From the IMG/VR virus record IMGVR_UViG_3300021963_008114, positions 1-45,382 of that record: a stretch of 45,382 nt of DNA. One strand, given 5' to 3'. The DNA comes from a virus. The notes under the pieces were generated by a model that saw only the letters and a list, made by a program, of their open reading frames with translations, was not told the origin of the DNA and did no database searches. Shown here piece after piece: positions 24,994 to 32,163 of the stretch (its first letter is position 1; each line of letters opens with the position of its first letter). The translations under genes were made by a program, and so were the position numbers.

Positions 24994-25830
24994 ATGTCAA
25001 AGATTAAAATAGCAGAACTGTTCTATTCACTTCAAGGTGAAGGGCAGTATCTTGGAACTCCAAGCCTCTTTCTTAGAGTGTTTGGGTGTAATTTTATGTG
25101 CCAGGGGTTCTCAATGCCTCGTGGTGAGCTCTCTGAAGAGCGTTTATCGATAGATCCAGCAAAATATGAAAAGTATGATAATTTACCTCTAGTACATACT
25201 GGATGTGATTCATACGCGTCTTGGGATGCTCGTTTTAAGCATCTATCACCAATGCTTACAGTTGAAGCTATTGTTGATAGAATGCAGCAAATACTCCCAG
25301 GCGGTAAGTTTGGACATACTCATCTTATTCTTACTGGTGGTGAGCCTTTGCTTGGATGGCAAAGATCATATCCTGCTTTGTTGCAAGAAATTATTAACCG
25401 AGACATGGATCTCGGGTACATTACTTTTGAAACTAATGGTACGCAAGAGTTAACTGATAGCTTAAGAGATGTTCTTAAACACTTTAATGTTACTTATAGT
25501 GTATCATCTAAACTACCTTCTTCTGGAGAAAAATGGGAAGAAGCAATTAAACCTGAAATTGTTAACAAATATGTTCGTAATGGTGATCTAACTTACTTTA
25601 AATGGGTTGTGTCAAACGAAGACGATTATAATGATGTCATCAAAGCTATTGATGAATATAGTAAAGTTATCGATATGACACAAGTGCCTATTTACCTTAT
25701 GCCTGCAGGCGGAACTACAAAACATTATGATAATAATGAAAAGTGGGTTGCAGATTTAGCTATGAAACATGGGTGGAGATATAGTCCACGTCTACAAGTT
25801 CAACTCTGGAAAAATGCATGGGGCACATGA
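24994..25830 (+). CDS. queE: 7-carboxy-7-deazaguanine synthase QueE
   Basis: The 278-residue radical SAM enzyme converts carboxytetrahydropterin to 7-carboxy-7-deazaguanine. The start LFYSLQGEGQYLGTPSLFLR is diagnostic of QueE and TGGEPLLGWQ is the SAM-binding GGEP. The cluster region is atypical: C32 and C36 are present (CNFMC), but the third cysteine of CX3CX2C is phenylalanine 39; a cysteine at 71 (VHTGCDSYASWD) may serve instead. QueE proteins with long loops before the third ligand are known. It is the first gene of the deazaguanine block. Confidence 0.92.
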   Translation: MSKIKIAELFYSLQGEGQYLGTPSLFLRVFGCNFMCQGFSMPRGELSEERLSIDPAKYEKYDNLPLVHTGCDSYASWDARFKHLSPMLTVEAIVDRMQQILPGGKFGHTHLILTGGEPLLGWQRSYPALLQEIINRDMDLGYITFETNGTQELTDSLRDVLKHFNVTYSVSSKLPSSGEKWEEAIKPEIVNKYVRNGDLTYFKWVVSNEDDYNDVIKAIDEYSKVIDMTQVPIYLMPAGGTTKHYDNNEKWVADLAMKHGWRYSPRLQVQLWKNAWGT

Positions 25831-26360
25831 TGAGTAATAATACAGCAGATATAGTTATGCCAAAAGGCAGATTTTACAAATATGTTAGCACTAAAGAATA
25901 TCATAACGCATTTCCATGTGCATATAGACAGTGGCGTGCAGACAGTCACTGTAATTTAATTCATGGCTATGCTTTTTCAATGAAATTTTATTTTGGAACT
26001 GATCATCTTGATGCTCGTAATTGGGTAGCTGACTATGGTGGTCTTAAAGAACTTAAGAAAGTACTCGAAGAGCAATTCGATCACACTTTACTTGTTGCGC
26101 AAGATGATCCAGAATTTGAAACATATAAATTGCTTGAAAGTAAAAATTTAGCTAAGCTTACAGTACTACCTAAGCTTGGGTGTGAAGGTTTAGCTGATAT
26201 GCTTTACAAGTATATAAACGGTGTTTATATTCCTGATATGTGGGGGCCAGGTGAAGCAGAACGTCTATGGTGTTTTAGAGTAGAAGTTCGTGAAACAGTT
26301 TCTAATATGGCCTACCGTGAAGGTCACCGTGAATGGCATGAGGATTTATTTAATGACTGA
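25830..26360 (+). CDS. queD: 6-carboxytetrahydropterin synthase QueD, variant zinc site
   Basis: I start at ATG 25830 (MSNNTAD), overlapping the queE stop; ATGs at 25818 and 25827 are possible. The 176-residue enzyme makes 6-carboxytetrahydropterin from dihydroneopterin triphosphate. The catalytic cysteine block reads DSHCNLIHGYAFSM, and the end carries RVEVRETVSNMAYR. In bacterial QueD three histidines bind zinc, including HGH; here the last is tyrosine (HGY) and the first histidine position reads CAYRQ. The variant may be a phage-type subgroup with other ligands. Order queE-queD-folE follows the pathway. Confidence 0.88.
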   Translation: MSNNTADIVMPKGRFYKYVSTKEYHNAFPCAYRQWRADSHCNLIHGYAFSMKFYFGTDHLDARNWVADYGGLKELKKVLEEQFDHTLLVAQDDPEFETYKLLESKNLAKLTVLPKLGCEGLADMLYKYINGVYIPDMWGPGEAERLWCFRVEVRETVSNMAYREGHREWHEDLFND

Positions 26361-27120
26361 TAATGATTTTGATGTGATATATGATGAGTCTGGTTTTGCA
26401 GTAGGTCAGGCAAGCAAACCAATCTCTGCATCTAATAAAATTAAGCAAAGGTTACAAAATGCCAATCATCGCTATTATGCCAATGATAACATTAGCAAAT
26501 TTTTGGACGATAATACTCGTCAGCAGCTTATTGACGAAGTAGCAACTAAATTTGATGGTGTGCTCCGTTCACTGCTAATTGACGTTGATAATGATCCAAA
26601 CTCTAAAGGTACAGCTAAGCGTCTCGCTAAGATGTATATTAATGAGATTATGAGAGGTAGATATCATGACGAACCAGACGTTACCTCATTTCCAAATGAT
26701 GGCTCTCATGGGACAGACCCTTATAAAGGTATGTTGGTTGTTAGGGCTGAACTTAAGTCTATGTGTAGTCATCACCATCAACCTGTTACTGGTACAGCAT
26801 ATATTGGTGTCATACCTAATACCCATGTTATTGGTCTCAGTAAGTACATTCGTATTGCGCAGCATTGTGCGCGACGTGGAACGTTACAGGAAGAGCTTTG
26901 CGGAGACATAGCAAAGGCAATTAGCTCAGCTACACAGTCAAAAGATGTGGGTGTATATATTGAAGCAACTCATGGGTGCTGTGAGAACAGAGGTATCAGC
27001 GCGTCTAACTCACTTACGCAAACAGCTGTGCTTATGGGCGACTTCCTTACTGATCCTTCAGTAAAGAACGAGTTCTATAGTAATATTAAGCTACAAACAA
27101 GTCGTTATTCTTGTAACTAA
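26353..27120 (+). CDS. folE: GTP cyclohydrolase I
   Basis: ATG 26353 overlaps the queD stop; the product has 255 residues. FolE opens GTP to dihydroneopterin triphosphate, the first step to both folate and 7-deazaguanine. Motifs are SMCSHHHQPVTGTAYIG (zinc cysteine and histidines), VIGLSKYIRIAQHCARRGTLQEEL, and the second zinc cysteine in EATHGCCENRGI. An N-terminal 45-residue extension precedes the catalytic domain. It ends directly before the promoter at 27121, so queE-queD-folE form one unit. Confidence 0.94.
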   Translation: MTDNDFDVIYDESGFAVGQASKPISASNKIKQRLQNANHRYYANDNISKFLDDNTRQQLIDEVATKFDGVLRSLLIDVDNDPNSKGTAKRLAKMYINEIMRGRYHDEPDVTSFPNDGSHGTDPYKGMLVVRAELKSMCSHHHQPVTGTAYIGVIPNTHVIGLSKYIRIAQHCARRGTLQEELCGDIAKAISSATQSKDVGVYIEATHGCCENRGISASNSLTQTAVLMGDFLTDPSVKNEFYSNIKLQTSRYSCN

Positions 27121-27175
27121 TTGAAATCATTGATAAAAAATAACAGTTGATTTCTTAACCTGTTGATATTATTAT
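27121..27175 (+). promoter_or_regulatory. Promoter with TTGAAATCATTGA upstream element
   Basis: TTGAAATCATTGA (27121-27133), then 13 bases, then TTGATT (27147-27152), a 17-base spacer and TATTAT (27170-27175). Element, gap, -35, spacer and -10 are the same as at 9375-9429. It would drive the dpdA/dpdN operon beginning at 27211. Confidence 0.7.
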
Positions 27176-27210
27176 AATAATTATAGGCTAATAAATGGAG
27201 ATTTACACCT

Positions 27211-27423
27211 ATGATTAATCTTGACAAATACATACAACAGGTATGGAAAGCAGAAACTACAGAAAAGAAGCGAGAAGCTTTCAAAGAGCTTCTCGCAGTT
27301 TCCCATGCTAAGACAGAAACTAAAGTAAAAGCGCTTAGAGATATTCAAACTCTTTCAGGTAAAAAACTTGACAACTTTGCTACAAATTTTGCCTTTTCTG
27401 GTTATGGACTTAAGGTAAAGTAA
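27211..27423 (+). CDS. Small hypothetical protein heading the dpdA operon
   Basis: A 70-residue basic helical protein is the first gene after the repeat-associated promoter. The segment TEKKREAFKELLAVSHAKTETKVKALRDIQTLSG predicts two helices, followed by a short hydrophobic end. No family is recognised. It is one base away from the nuclease-like gene at 27425 and should be cotranscribed with dpdA. Confidence 0.75.
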   Translation: MINLDKYIQQVWKAETTEKKREAFKELLAVSHAKTETKVKALRDIQTLSGKKLDNFATNFAFSGYGLKVK

Positions 27424-27424
27424 T

Positions 27425-27859
27425 ATGACGTGGTATAAGAATGCTGAAGGTAGACACGGTGCTGCAGGAGCTAAAGGTGATGCAGGTGAAGAACTTGTCA
27501 AACATTATCTAGAGGAAAGTAATATCAATTACGAGCATAAGACTGATATTGACAGTCAAGTTAATAAAAAGATTGACTTCATTGTAGAAGGTACTACAAT
27601 GGATGTTAAGACTAATGCATACAAAGATTTTCTTGCAGTAGAAATTGCTACATCAAAAGGAAAACCTGGGTGGCTTTATACTTCTACTGCAGAAGAGATT
27701 TACGGTGTAGATTTAGAAAAAGAAGAGATATACAGATATCTCCGTGAAGAGATGATTCAGTATGCAGCAGATAATGCGCATCGATTTAAAGTAACAAAAA
27801 ATAATTCAGTACTACTTTGGGTACATAAAGATAATAAAATGATTGAGAGATTGCAATGA
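27425..27859 (+). CDS. Predicted PD-(D/E)XK-type nuclease
   Basis: The 144-residue protein shows the core of this nuclease fold: GDAGEELVKHYLEE (helix with glutamates 22-23), then KKIDFIVEGTTMDVKTN with aspartates 51 and 59 and lysine 61, spaced as D-x(n)-DxK. Further segments (GKPGWLYTSTAEEIYGVD) complete a small alpha/beta domain. It overlaps dpdA by four bases. It might cut unmodified DNA or serve in recombination; neither is shown. The family call rests on motif spacing alone. Confidence 0.65.
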   Translation: MTWYKNAEGRHGAAGAKGDAGEELVKHYLEESNINYEHKTDIDSQVNKKIDFIVEGTTMDVKTNAYKDFLAVEIATSKGKPGWLYTSTAEEIYGVDLEKEEIYRYLREEMIQYAADNAHRFKVTKNNSVLLWVHKDNKMIERLQ

Positions 27860-28647
27860 AGATAGCACATGAAGCACCAATAAGCATTTTTCCTCAAGTA
27901 CAGCGCATGACTGATTATGATTATGCGCTTGTTCACTTATTTGAATCTAATATGTTTTACTATCGCATGTTTAAAGATGCAGTTATTAACGGACGTGAAG
28001 TTATTTTAGATAATTCTATTTTTGAATTAGGATATGCATTCGATGGTGATTCATATCATAATTGGATTTTAACTTTAACCCCTACTTGGTATATTGTGCC
28101 TGATGTATTAGAAGATACAAGTGGTACTCTTAATAGTCTTAATAAGTGGTTTTCAAAGTTTGATATTCCAAAGCCCATTAAGTCTATTGGAGCTATTCAA
28201 GGTACTACCTACGATGAAATTGTAGAGTGTTATCAGGGGGTTGAACCTTTTGTAGATAAGGTTGCTATATCATTTGATTTCTCTTATTATATTAAGTCAA
28301 CAGAATATTTAAAGCCTGATAATAAGTATTATGCTTGGATGCTTGGCCGTCAAAAGCTATTGAAAGATTTGCTTAATGATGGTATTATTAATACTAATAA
28401 ACCTCATCACCTTCTTGGATGCGCATTACCTCAAGAGTTTTTAGCTTATAAAGATTATAAGTGGATTGACTCTGTAGATACTTCCAATCCTGTAGTACAT
28501 GGATTAAATGGTGTAGCGTATAGACCTAATGGTTTAGATGAAAAGATTTCTACTAAACTTATTGATTATATGACTGAGAGTGTTACTGATACTCAACTAG
28601 AATTTATTAAAGGTAATATTGAACAGTTTAGAAAGTTTTGTAAGTGA
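27856..28647 (+). CDS. dpdA: DNA 7-deazaguanine transglycosylase, DpdA-like
   Basis: The 263-residue protein has the TIM-barrel plan of tRNA-guanine transglycosylase relatives that act on phage DNA. Visible landmarks are LDNSIFELG (aspartate 52), VPDVLED (83), GAIQG (112-116), GCALPQEF (188-195) and WIDSVDTSNPVVHG, where aspartate 205 or 208 corresponds in position to the TGT nucleophile. No zinc-binding end of tRNA TGT is seen, which fits DpdA. It would exchange guanine in DNA for a 7-deazaguanine base. The flanking que genes and dpdN-like gene support the role; the subfamily is not assigned. Confidence 0.87.
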   Translation: MKIAHEAPISIFPQVQRMTDYDYALVHLFESNMFYYRMFKDAVINGREVILDNSIFELGYAFDGDSYHNWILTLTPTWYIVPDVLEDTSGTLNSLNKWFSKFDIPKPIKSIGAIQGTTYDEIVECYQGVEPFVDKVAISFDFSYYIKSTEYLKPDNKYYAWMLGRQKLLKDLLNDGIINTNKPHHLLGCALPQEFLAYKDYKWIDSVDTSNPVVHGLNGVAYRPNGLDEKISTKLIDYMTESVTDTQLEFIKGNIEQFRKFCK

Positions 28648-29192
28648 AACCTTGGATTGCGCTCTTTAGTAATACTGGTAGCGAGCTCAAAAGGATCTGC
28701 GATCATTTTGATATATGGCCTACATCTGTAATTACTAATAACTTTAACTCGGATGATTGGCGTCATAATATTCCAGAAGATATTGTGACAATGATGTCGC
28801 CCAGCGCTATTCACGCTGGATTTAAGCATATGTATAAAAGGCAGTTTGTTACTCTACATGGGTATATGAGAATATTGCCTCCAGAAGCATGTGAAATGCA
28901 TGATGTATATAATGGGCATCCAGGCGCTATTAATCTTTATCCTGAACTTAAAGGTAAAGACCCTCAAGAGCGAGTATGGAATGATTTAGGTAAATATGAG
29001 TTTATTGGCTCAGTTGTGCATAAAGTTACTGAAGAGCTTGATGGTGGTGAAATTGTAAGTAAAGTATTTTGCGAAAACACTTGCATTTCTAAAGAAGAGC
29101 TCTATAATACAATTAGAGAAACTTCATTTAGATCATGGAAGAACTTTCTTTCAACTCATTTTGAGAGAGAGCTAGGAGTAAATAATGTCTGA
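28644..29192 (+). CDS. dpdN: Formyltransferase, probable dPreQ1 formyltransferase DpdN
   Basis: The 182-residue protein has the formyltransferase N-terminal fold: ALFSNTGSEL near the start, VTLHGYMRILPP (69-80), and the catalytic set N90 and H92 in YNGHPGAINLYP with D133 in TEELDGGEIVSK. It is shorter than PurN and lacks the tRNA-binding domain of Fmt. It overlaps dpdA by four bases and is followed by queF, so formylation of the aminomethyl group of preQ1 in DNA, as proposed for DpdN, is the best reading. A PurN-like purine role is the alternative. Confidence 0.82.
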   Translation: MKPWIALFSNTGSELKRICDHFDIWPTSVITNNFNSDDWRHNIPEDIVTMMSPSAIHAGFKHMYKRQFVTLHGYMRILPPEACEMHDVYNGHPGAINLYPELKGKDPQERVWNDLGKYEFIGSVVHKVTEELDGGEIVSKVFCENTCISKEELYNTIRETSFRSWKNFLSTHFERELGVNNV

Positions 29193-29430
29193 CGCAATTA
29201 AACCTGATCATTATAAGGCAGGTAATGCATTGTATAGCTGTATCGATGTTATTGAAGACCTTTGTAAAGGTACGAAGAACGATACGTTTACAGACTATAA
29301 TAGATTTCAAGCTTTTAAGTATATTTGGAGAGCAGGTAATAAAGATCCTGTACTTCAAGATCTTAAGAAAGCAGTTAGATTTTTAGAATTTGCTATTGCA
29401 TACGAGGAAAAGAAGAATGGTAAAAATTGA
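29185..29430 (+). CDS. DUF3310-family protein, copy 1
   Basis: The 81-residue protein has the small DUF3310 signature: KPDHYKAGNALYSCIDVIE, then FQAFKYIWRAGNKDPVLQDLKKAVRFLEFAI. DUF3310 proteins are widespread in phages, often beside nucleotide-metabolism genes, and have no firmly assigned reaction. A second copy lies 0.9 kb downstream on the other side of queF. It overlaps dpdN by eight bases. Confidence 0.85.
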   Translation: MSDAIKPDHYKAGNALYSCIDVIEDLCKGTKNDTFTDYNRFQAFKYIWRAGNKDPVLQDLKKAVRFLEFAIAYEEKKNGKN

Positions 29431-30367
29431 AGATATTGCATCAAAGCATTTAGGTAAAGCTGGTGATGGTTCAGTAGTTAAGCCTTATGTTACGCCAGAT
29501 AATATTGACCCTAGTCTTTTAGTAGGCGTTCCTCGTTATCTTAACCGCACCCAGTATGCAATTGATGAGAACATCCTTCCTTTTGAAGGTTTTGATACTT
29601 GGAATTGCTATGAGTTTTCTGCATTAACTGATAATGGGTTTCCTGTATGTGGAGTAATTCGTTGTGTATATTCTAGCAGCTCTAAGAATATTGTAGAGTC
29701 AAAGTCTCTCAAGCTTTATATGAACTCTTATAATATGGCAAGGCTTGGTAAAAGCGTTAAAGAGGTGACTGAAAACGCAGTTGCAACTATCCGTAAAGAT
29801 CTTGTAGAGGTTCTTGGATTAGCTGATGAAAATGATTTGAATGTTTCGTTTTGTGATGATCAAAGCCCTTCATATGAACCTATTAATGAGCCATATAAGT
29901 CAGCATTTGTTAAGCTTGAATATGTTAATGACATTGAAAGTATGACGTTTGATCATTATAATGAAGATCCTAAGATTCTTCAAGTTATACCAACTAATAA
30001 TTCATCGGTAGAGTTTAAATGGAAGTCATCTGTACTTCGCTCTAATTGTAGAGTAACTAATCAACCCGACTGGGGTGATGTTTTTATTTCTATTAAAGGC
30101 GATAATACAATTACTTCAGAATCTTTACTCCAATACTTAGTATCTATGCGTAAAGAAAATCACTTTCACGAAGAAATTTGTGAATGCATTTATAAGAGAT
30201 TATATGATCTACTTAATCCAGAAGAGTTGTTTGTAGCTTGTCTTTATACACGTAGAGGCGGTATAGATATTAATCCAGCTCGCGCTACTAATAAAGAGGT
30301 AGTTATGAAACATGCTTCTATGCTTTATAATTCATCAATTAATAATATTAAAACTTTGAGGCAATAA
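29417..30367 (+). CDS. queF: NADPH-dependent preQ0 reductase QueF, bimodular
   Basis: ATG 29417 follows GAGGAAAAG, giving 316 residues. QueF reduces the nitrile of preQ0 to the amine of preQ1. The bimodular type is shown by the NADPH-binding ESKSLKLYMNSYN (94-106) in the first half and by SNCRVTNQPDWG (209-220) in the second, with catalytic cysteine 211 and aspartate 218; NHFHEE (249-253) and YTRRGGIDINP follow. It is about 30 residues longer than E. coli QueF at the N-terminus. With it the phage can make preQ1, not only preQ0. Confidence 0.95.
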   Translation: MVKIEDIASKHLGKAGDGSVVKPYVTPDNIDPSLLVGVPRYLNRTQYAIDENILPFEGFDTWNCYEFSALTDNGFPVCGVIRCVYSSSSKNIVESKSLKLYMNSYNMARLGKSVKEVTENAVATIRKDLVEVLGLADENDLNVSFCDDQSPSYEPINEPYKSAFVKLEYVNDIESMTFDHYNEDPKILQVIPTNNSSVEFKWKSSVLRSNCRVTNQPDWGDVFISIKGDNTITSESLLQYLVSMRKENHFHEEICECIYKRLYDLLNPEELFVACLYTRRGGIDINPARATNKEVVMKHASMLYNSSINNIKTLRQ

Positions 30368-30780
30368 TGACAAAAGCTAGTAAGAGTAATATGTTTGAAA
30401 AGAGTGCAGCAGAAGAGCCGTTTTTAGCTACTATGGGTTCAACAGAACCGTTCGGTGCAGTAGGATCTTCTATTAGTGTAGATAACGTTAGCTTTACAAT
30501 GCAAGACCCTGCTTACATATCTACTCAGTACGATGTCAATCAAGAAACAGTAGATCATCCAGATCATTATGGTGGTGCTGATAATCCTTATGAAGCAATT
30601 AAGGTTATTCGCGCTTGGGACCTTGGATTTAGTTTAGGTAATACAGTAAAATATATTTCACGTGCAGGTAAGAAAGACCCTAATAAGCGACTTGAAGACT
30701 TGCAAAAAGCACTTTGGTATTTAGAAGAAGAGATTCAGTATGAATTTGCAAAAAGCCTTGGACCGCGTTCCGGATACTAA
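30367..30780 (+). CDS. DUF3310-family protein, copy 2
   Basis: The 137-residue protein has an N-terminal 55-residue polar extension, then the DUF3310 domain: DHPDHYGGADNPYEAIKVIRAW and NTVKYISRAGKKDPNKRLEDLQKALWYLEEEI. It is a distant paralogue of the protein at 29185. The start overlaps the queF stop (TAATG) and the end overlaps queC by 41 bases, placing it firmly in the deazaguanine operon. Confidence 0.85.
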   Translation: MTKASKSNMFEKSAAEEPFLATMGSTEPFGAVGSSISVDNVSFTMQDPAYISTQYDVNQETVDHPDHYGGADNPYEAIKVIRAWDLGFSLGNTVKYISRAGKKDPNKRLEDLQKALWYLEEEIQYEFAKSLGPRSGY

Positions 30781-31513
30781 ACATAATGTTATATCAGTTC
30801 TTTCCGGAGGACTCGACTCTACTATTATGACTTATATTCTTGTACGTAAGTATGGTGCAAATAGAGTCTTTGCACTTTCATATAACTACGGACAGAAGCA
30901 AAAAGTAGAACTTGAAATGGCAGCTAAGACATGTGAGTATCTTGGCGTAGCACATAAGGTTCTTGATCTAGGTATTCTAGGTGATATTGTTAAGAACGTC
31001 TCTGCTAACATTGGTGGCAGTGATGTTAATATGCCTACTATTAAGGATGTGCTTGGAGATCCTCAACCTAAGACATACGTACCCTTCCGTAATATGATTC
31101 TTAATTCATTAGCATTCTCATTTGCAGAAGCTAATAAAGCAAGTCATGTGTTTACCGGATTACAAGTGCATGATGAATATGGTTATTGGGATACTACTCA
31201 GAAGTTTGTAGATAGTATGAATGCAGTAGCAGATCAAAATCGTACTCATAAAGTTAAACTAGAAGCGCCTTTTAGTCTTCTTTCTAAGTATGATGAACTT
31301 ATGATAGCTAAAGAACTAGGTAATGTTCGTTTAGAATATACTCTTACCTGCTATGATCCAGATGAACAAGGTCGTTCATGCGGTATTTGCCCGTCATGCT
31401 CTGAACGTCTTCAAAATTTTATTAAAGCAAATATGAGAGACCCTATTCAATATCAACCTGGTAGATCAGTTGAATGGGATAGATTTCTTTTTAAAGGTGG
31501 ATCAGATTATTAA
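30740..31513 (+). CDS. queC: 7-cyano-7-deazaguanine synthase QueC
   Basis: The 257-residue PP-loop ATPase turns 7-carboxy-7-deazaguanine into preQ0 with ammonia. SGGLDST (22-28) is the pyrophosphate loop; ALSYNYGQKQKVELE follows; FTGLQVHDEYGYWDTTQKFVDSMN matches the QueC substrate region. Near the C-terminus CYDPDEQGRSCGICPSCSER provides the four-cysteine zinc site. It appears complete. The stop overlaps the start of a glutamine amidotransferase gene by one base. Confidence 0.95.
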   Translation: MNLQKALDRVPDTKHNVISVLSGGLDSTIMTYILVRKYGANRVFALSYNYGQKQKVELEMAAKTCEYLGVAHKVLDLGILGDIVKNVSANIGGSDVNMPTIKDVLGDPQPKTYVPFRNMILNSLAFSFAEANKASHVFTGLQVHDEYGYWDTTQKFVDSMNAVADQNRTHKVKLEAPFSLLSKYDELMIAKELGNVRLEYTLTCYDPDEQGRSCGICPSCSERLQNFIKANMRDPIQYQPGRSVEWDRFLFKGGSDY

Positions 31514-32157
31514 TGTGTAGTATTTTTGGTAGTTTTAGTACTGAAAAGTTAAAAGAGTTAGCTGAGCTTAATTTGTATAGAGGTCAGCACTCTTACTCTT
31601 TTTCATACTATGATATCCTTAAAAGACAAATCACCTTTATGCAGAAAGATTTAGGTGAATTGCCTATTAATGACATTAATATACCTGAAGGGCATTATGC
31701 AATAGCACATATGCAAGCTCCCACTACAAGTAATAAAAGAGCTAACACTATACACCCAGCTACTATAGGCGTACATAGTCTTTGGCATAATGGTATTATT
31801 AAAGATCATTGTGTAAAAAATATGTCACGTAATACTGTTTTTATTGAAAATGGTGATTTAGATTATCTTTCTTGGGATACTTATTTAATTCTCCATCAGT
31901 ATGTTTATCAAGGCAATATAAATAATATAGATGGTACATTCTCATGCGTGTACTATAGTGAGCGTGATGGATTGAGATTGTTTCGTAATGAGATATCACC
32001 GCTTTTTATTGATAAAGAGCACAGCATATCCTCAACTAAATTTAACGATTCAGAATCGCTAATGCCTAATATTATCTGGCAATTTTTGCCAGGTGAAGGT
32101 ATAATGTCAATTGATACCTTTAAAACAGTAGAAAACCCTTATTATTTTGGAATATAA
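31513..32157 (+). CDS. Class II glutamine amidotransferase domain protein
   Basis: The 214-residue protein starts MCSIFGSF, so cysteine 2 becomes the N-terminal nucleophile after methionine removal, as in GATase II enzymes. Other family marks are YRGQHSYSF, AIAHMQAPTT, SLWHNGIIKD (asparagine synthase-like 'hNG'), SWDTYLILHQY, and DGTFSCVYY. It lies one base after queC. In some archaea and phages a GAT domain joined to QueC makes amidino or amide deazaguanines; here it is a separate gene. It may supply ammonia to QueC or modify the base. Confidence 0.83.
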   Translation: MCSIFGSFSTEKLKELAELNLYRGQHSYSFSYYDILKRQITFMQKDLGELPINDINIPEGHYAIAHMQAPTTSNKRANTIHPATIGVHSLWHNGIIKDHCVKNMSRNTVFIENGDLDYLSWDTYLILHQYVYQGNINNIDGTFSCVYYSERDGLRLFRNEISPLFIDKEHSISSTKFNDSESLMPNIIWQFLPGEGIMSIDTFKTVENPYYFGI

Positions 32158-32163
32158 TTCATG

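Noticed and set aside
28644-29192. Methionyl-tRNA formyltransferase
   Set aside because: The C-terminal tRNA-binding domain is missing and the context is dpdA and queF, not translation initiation.
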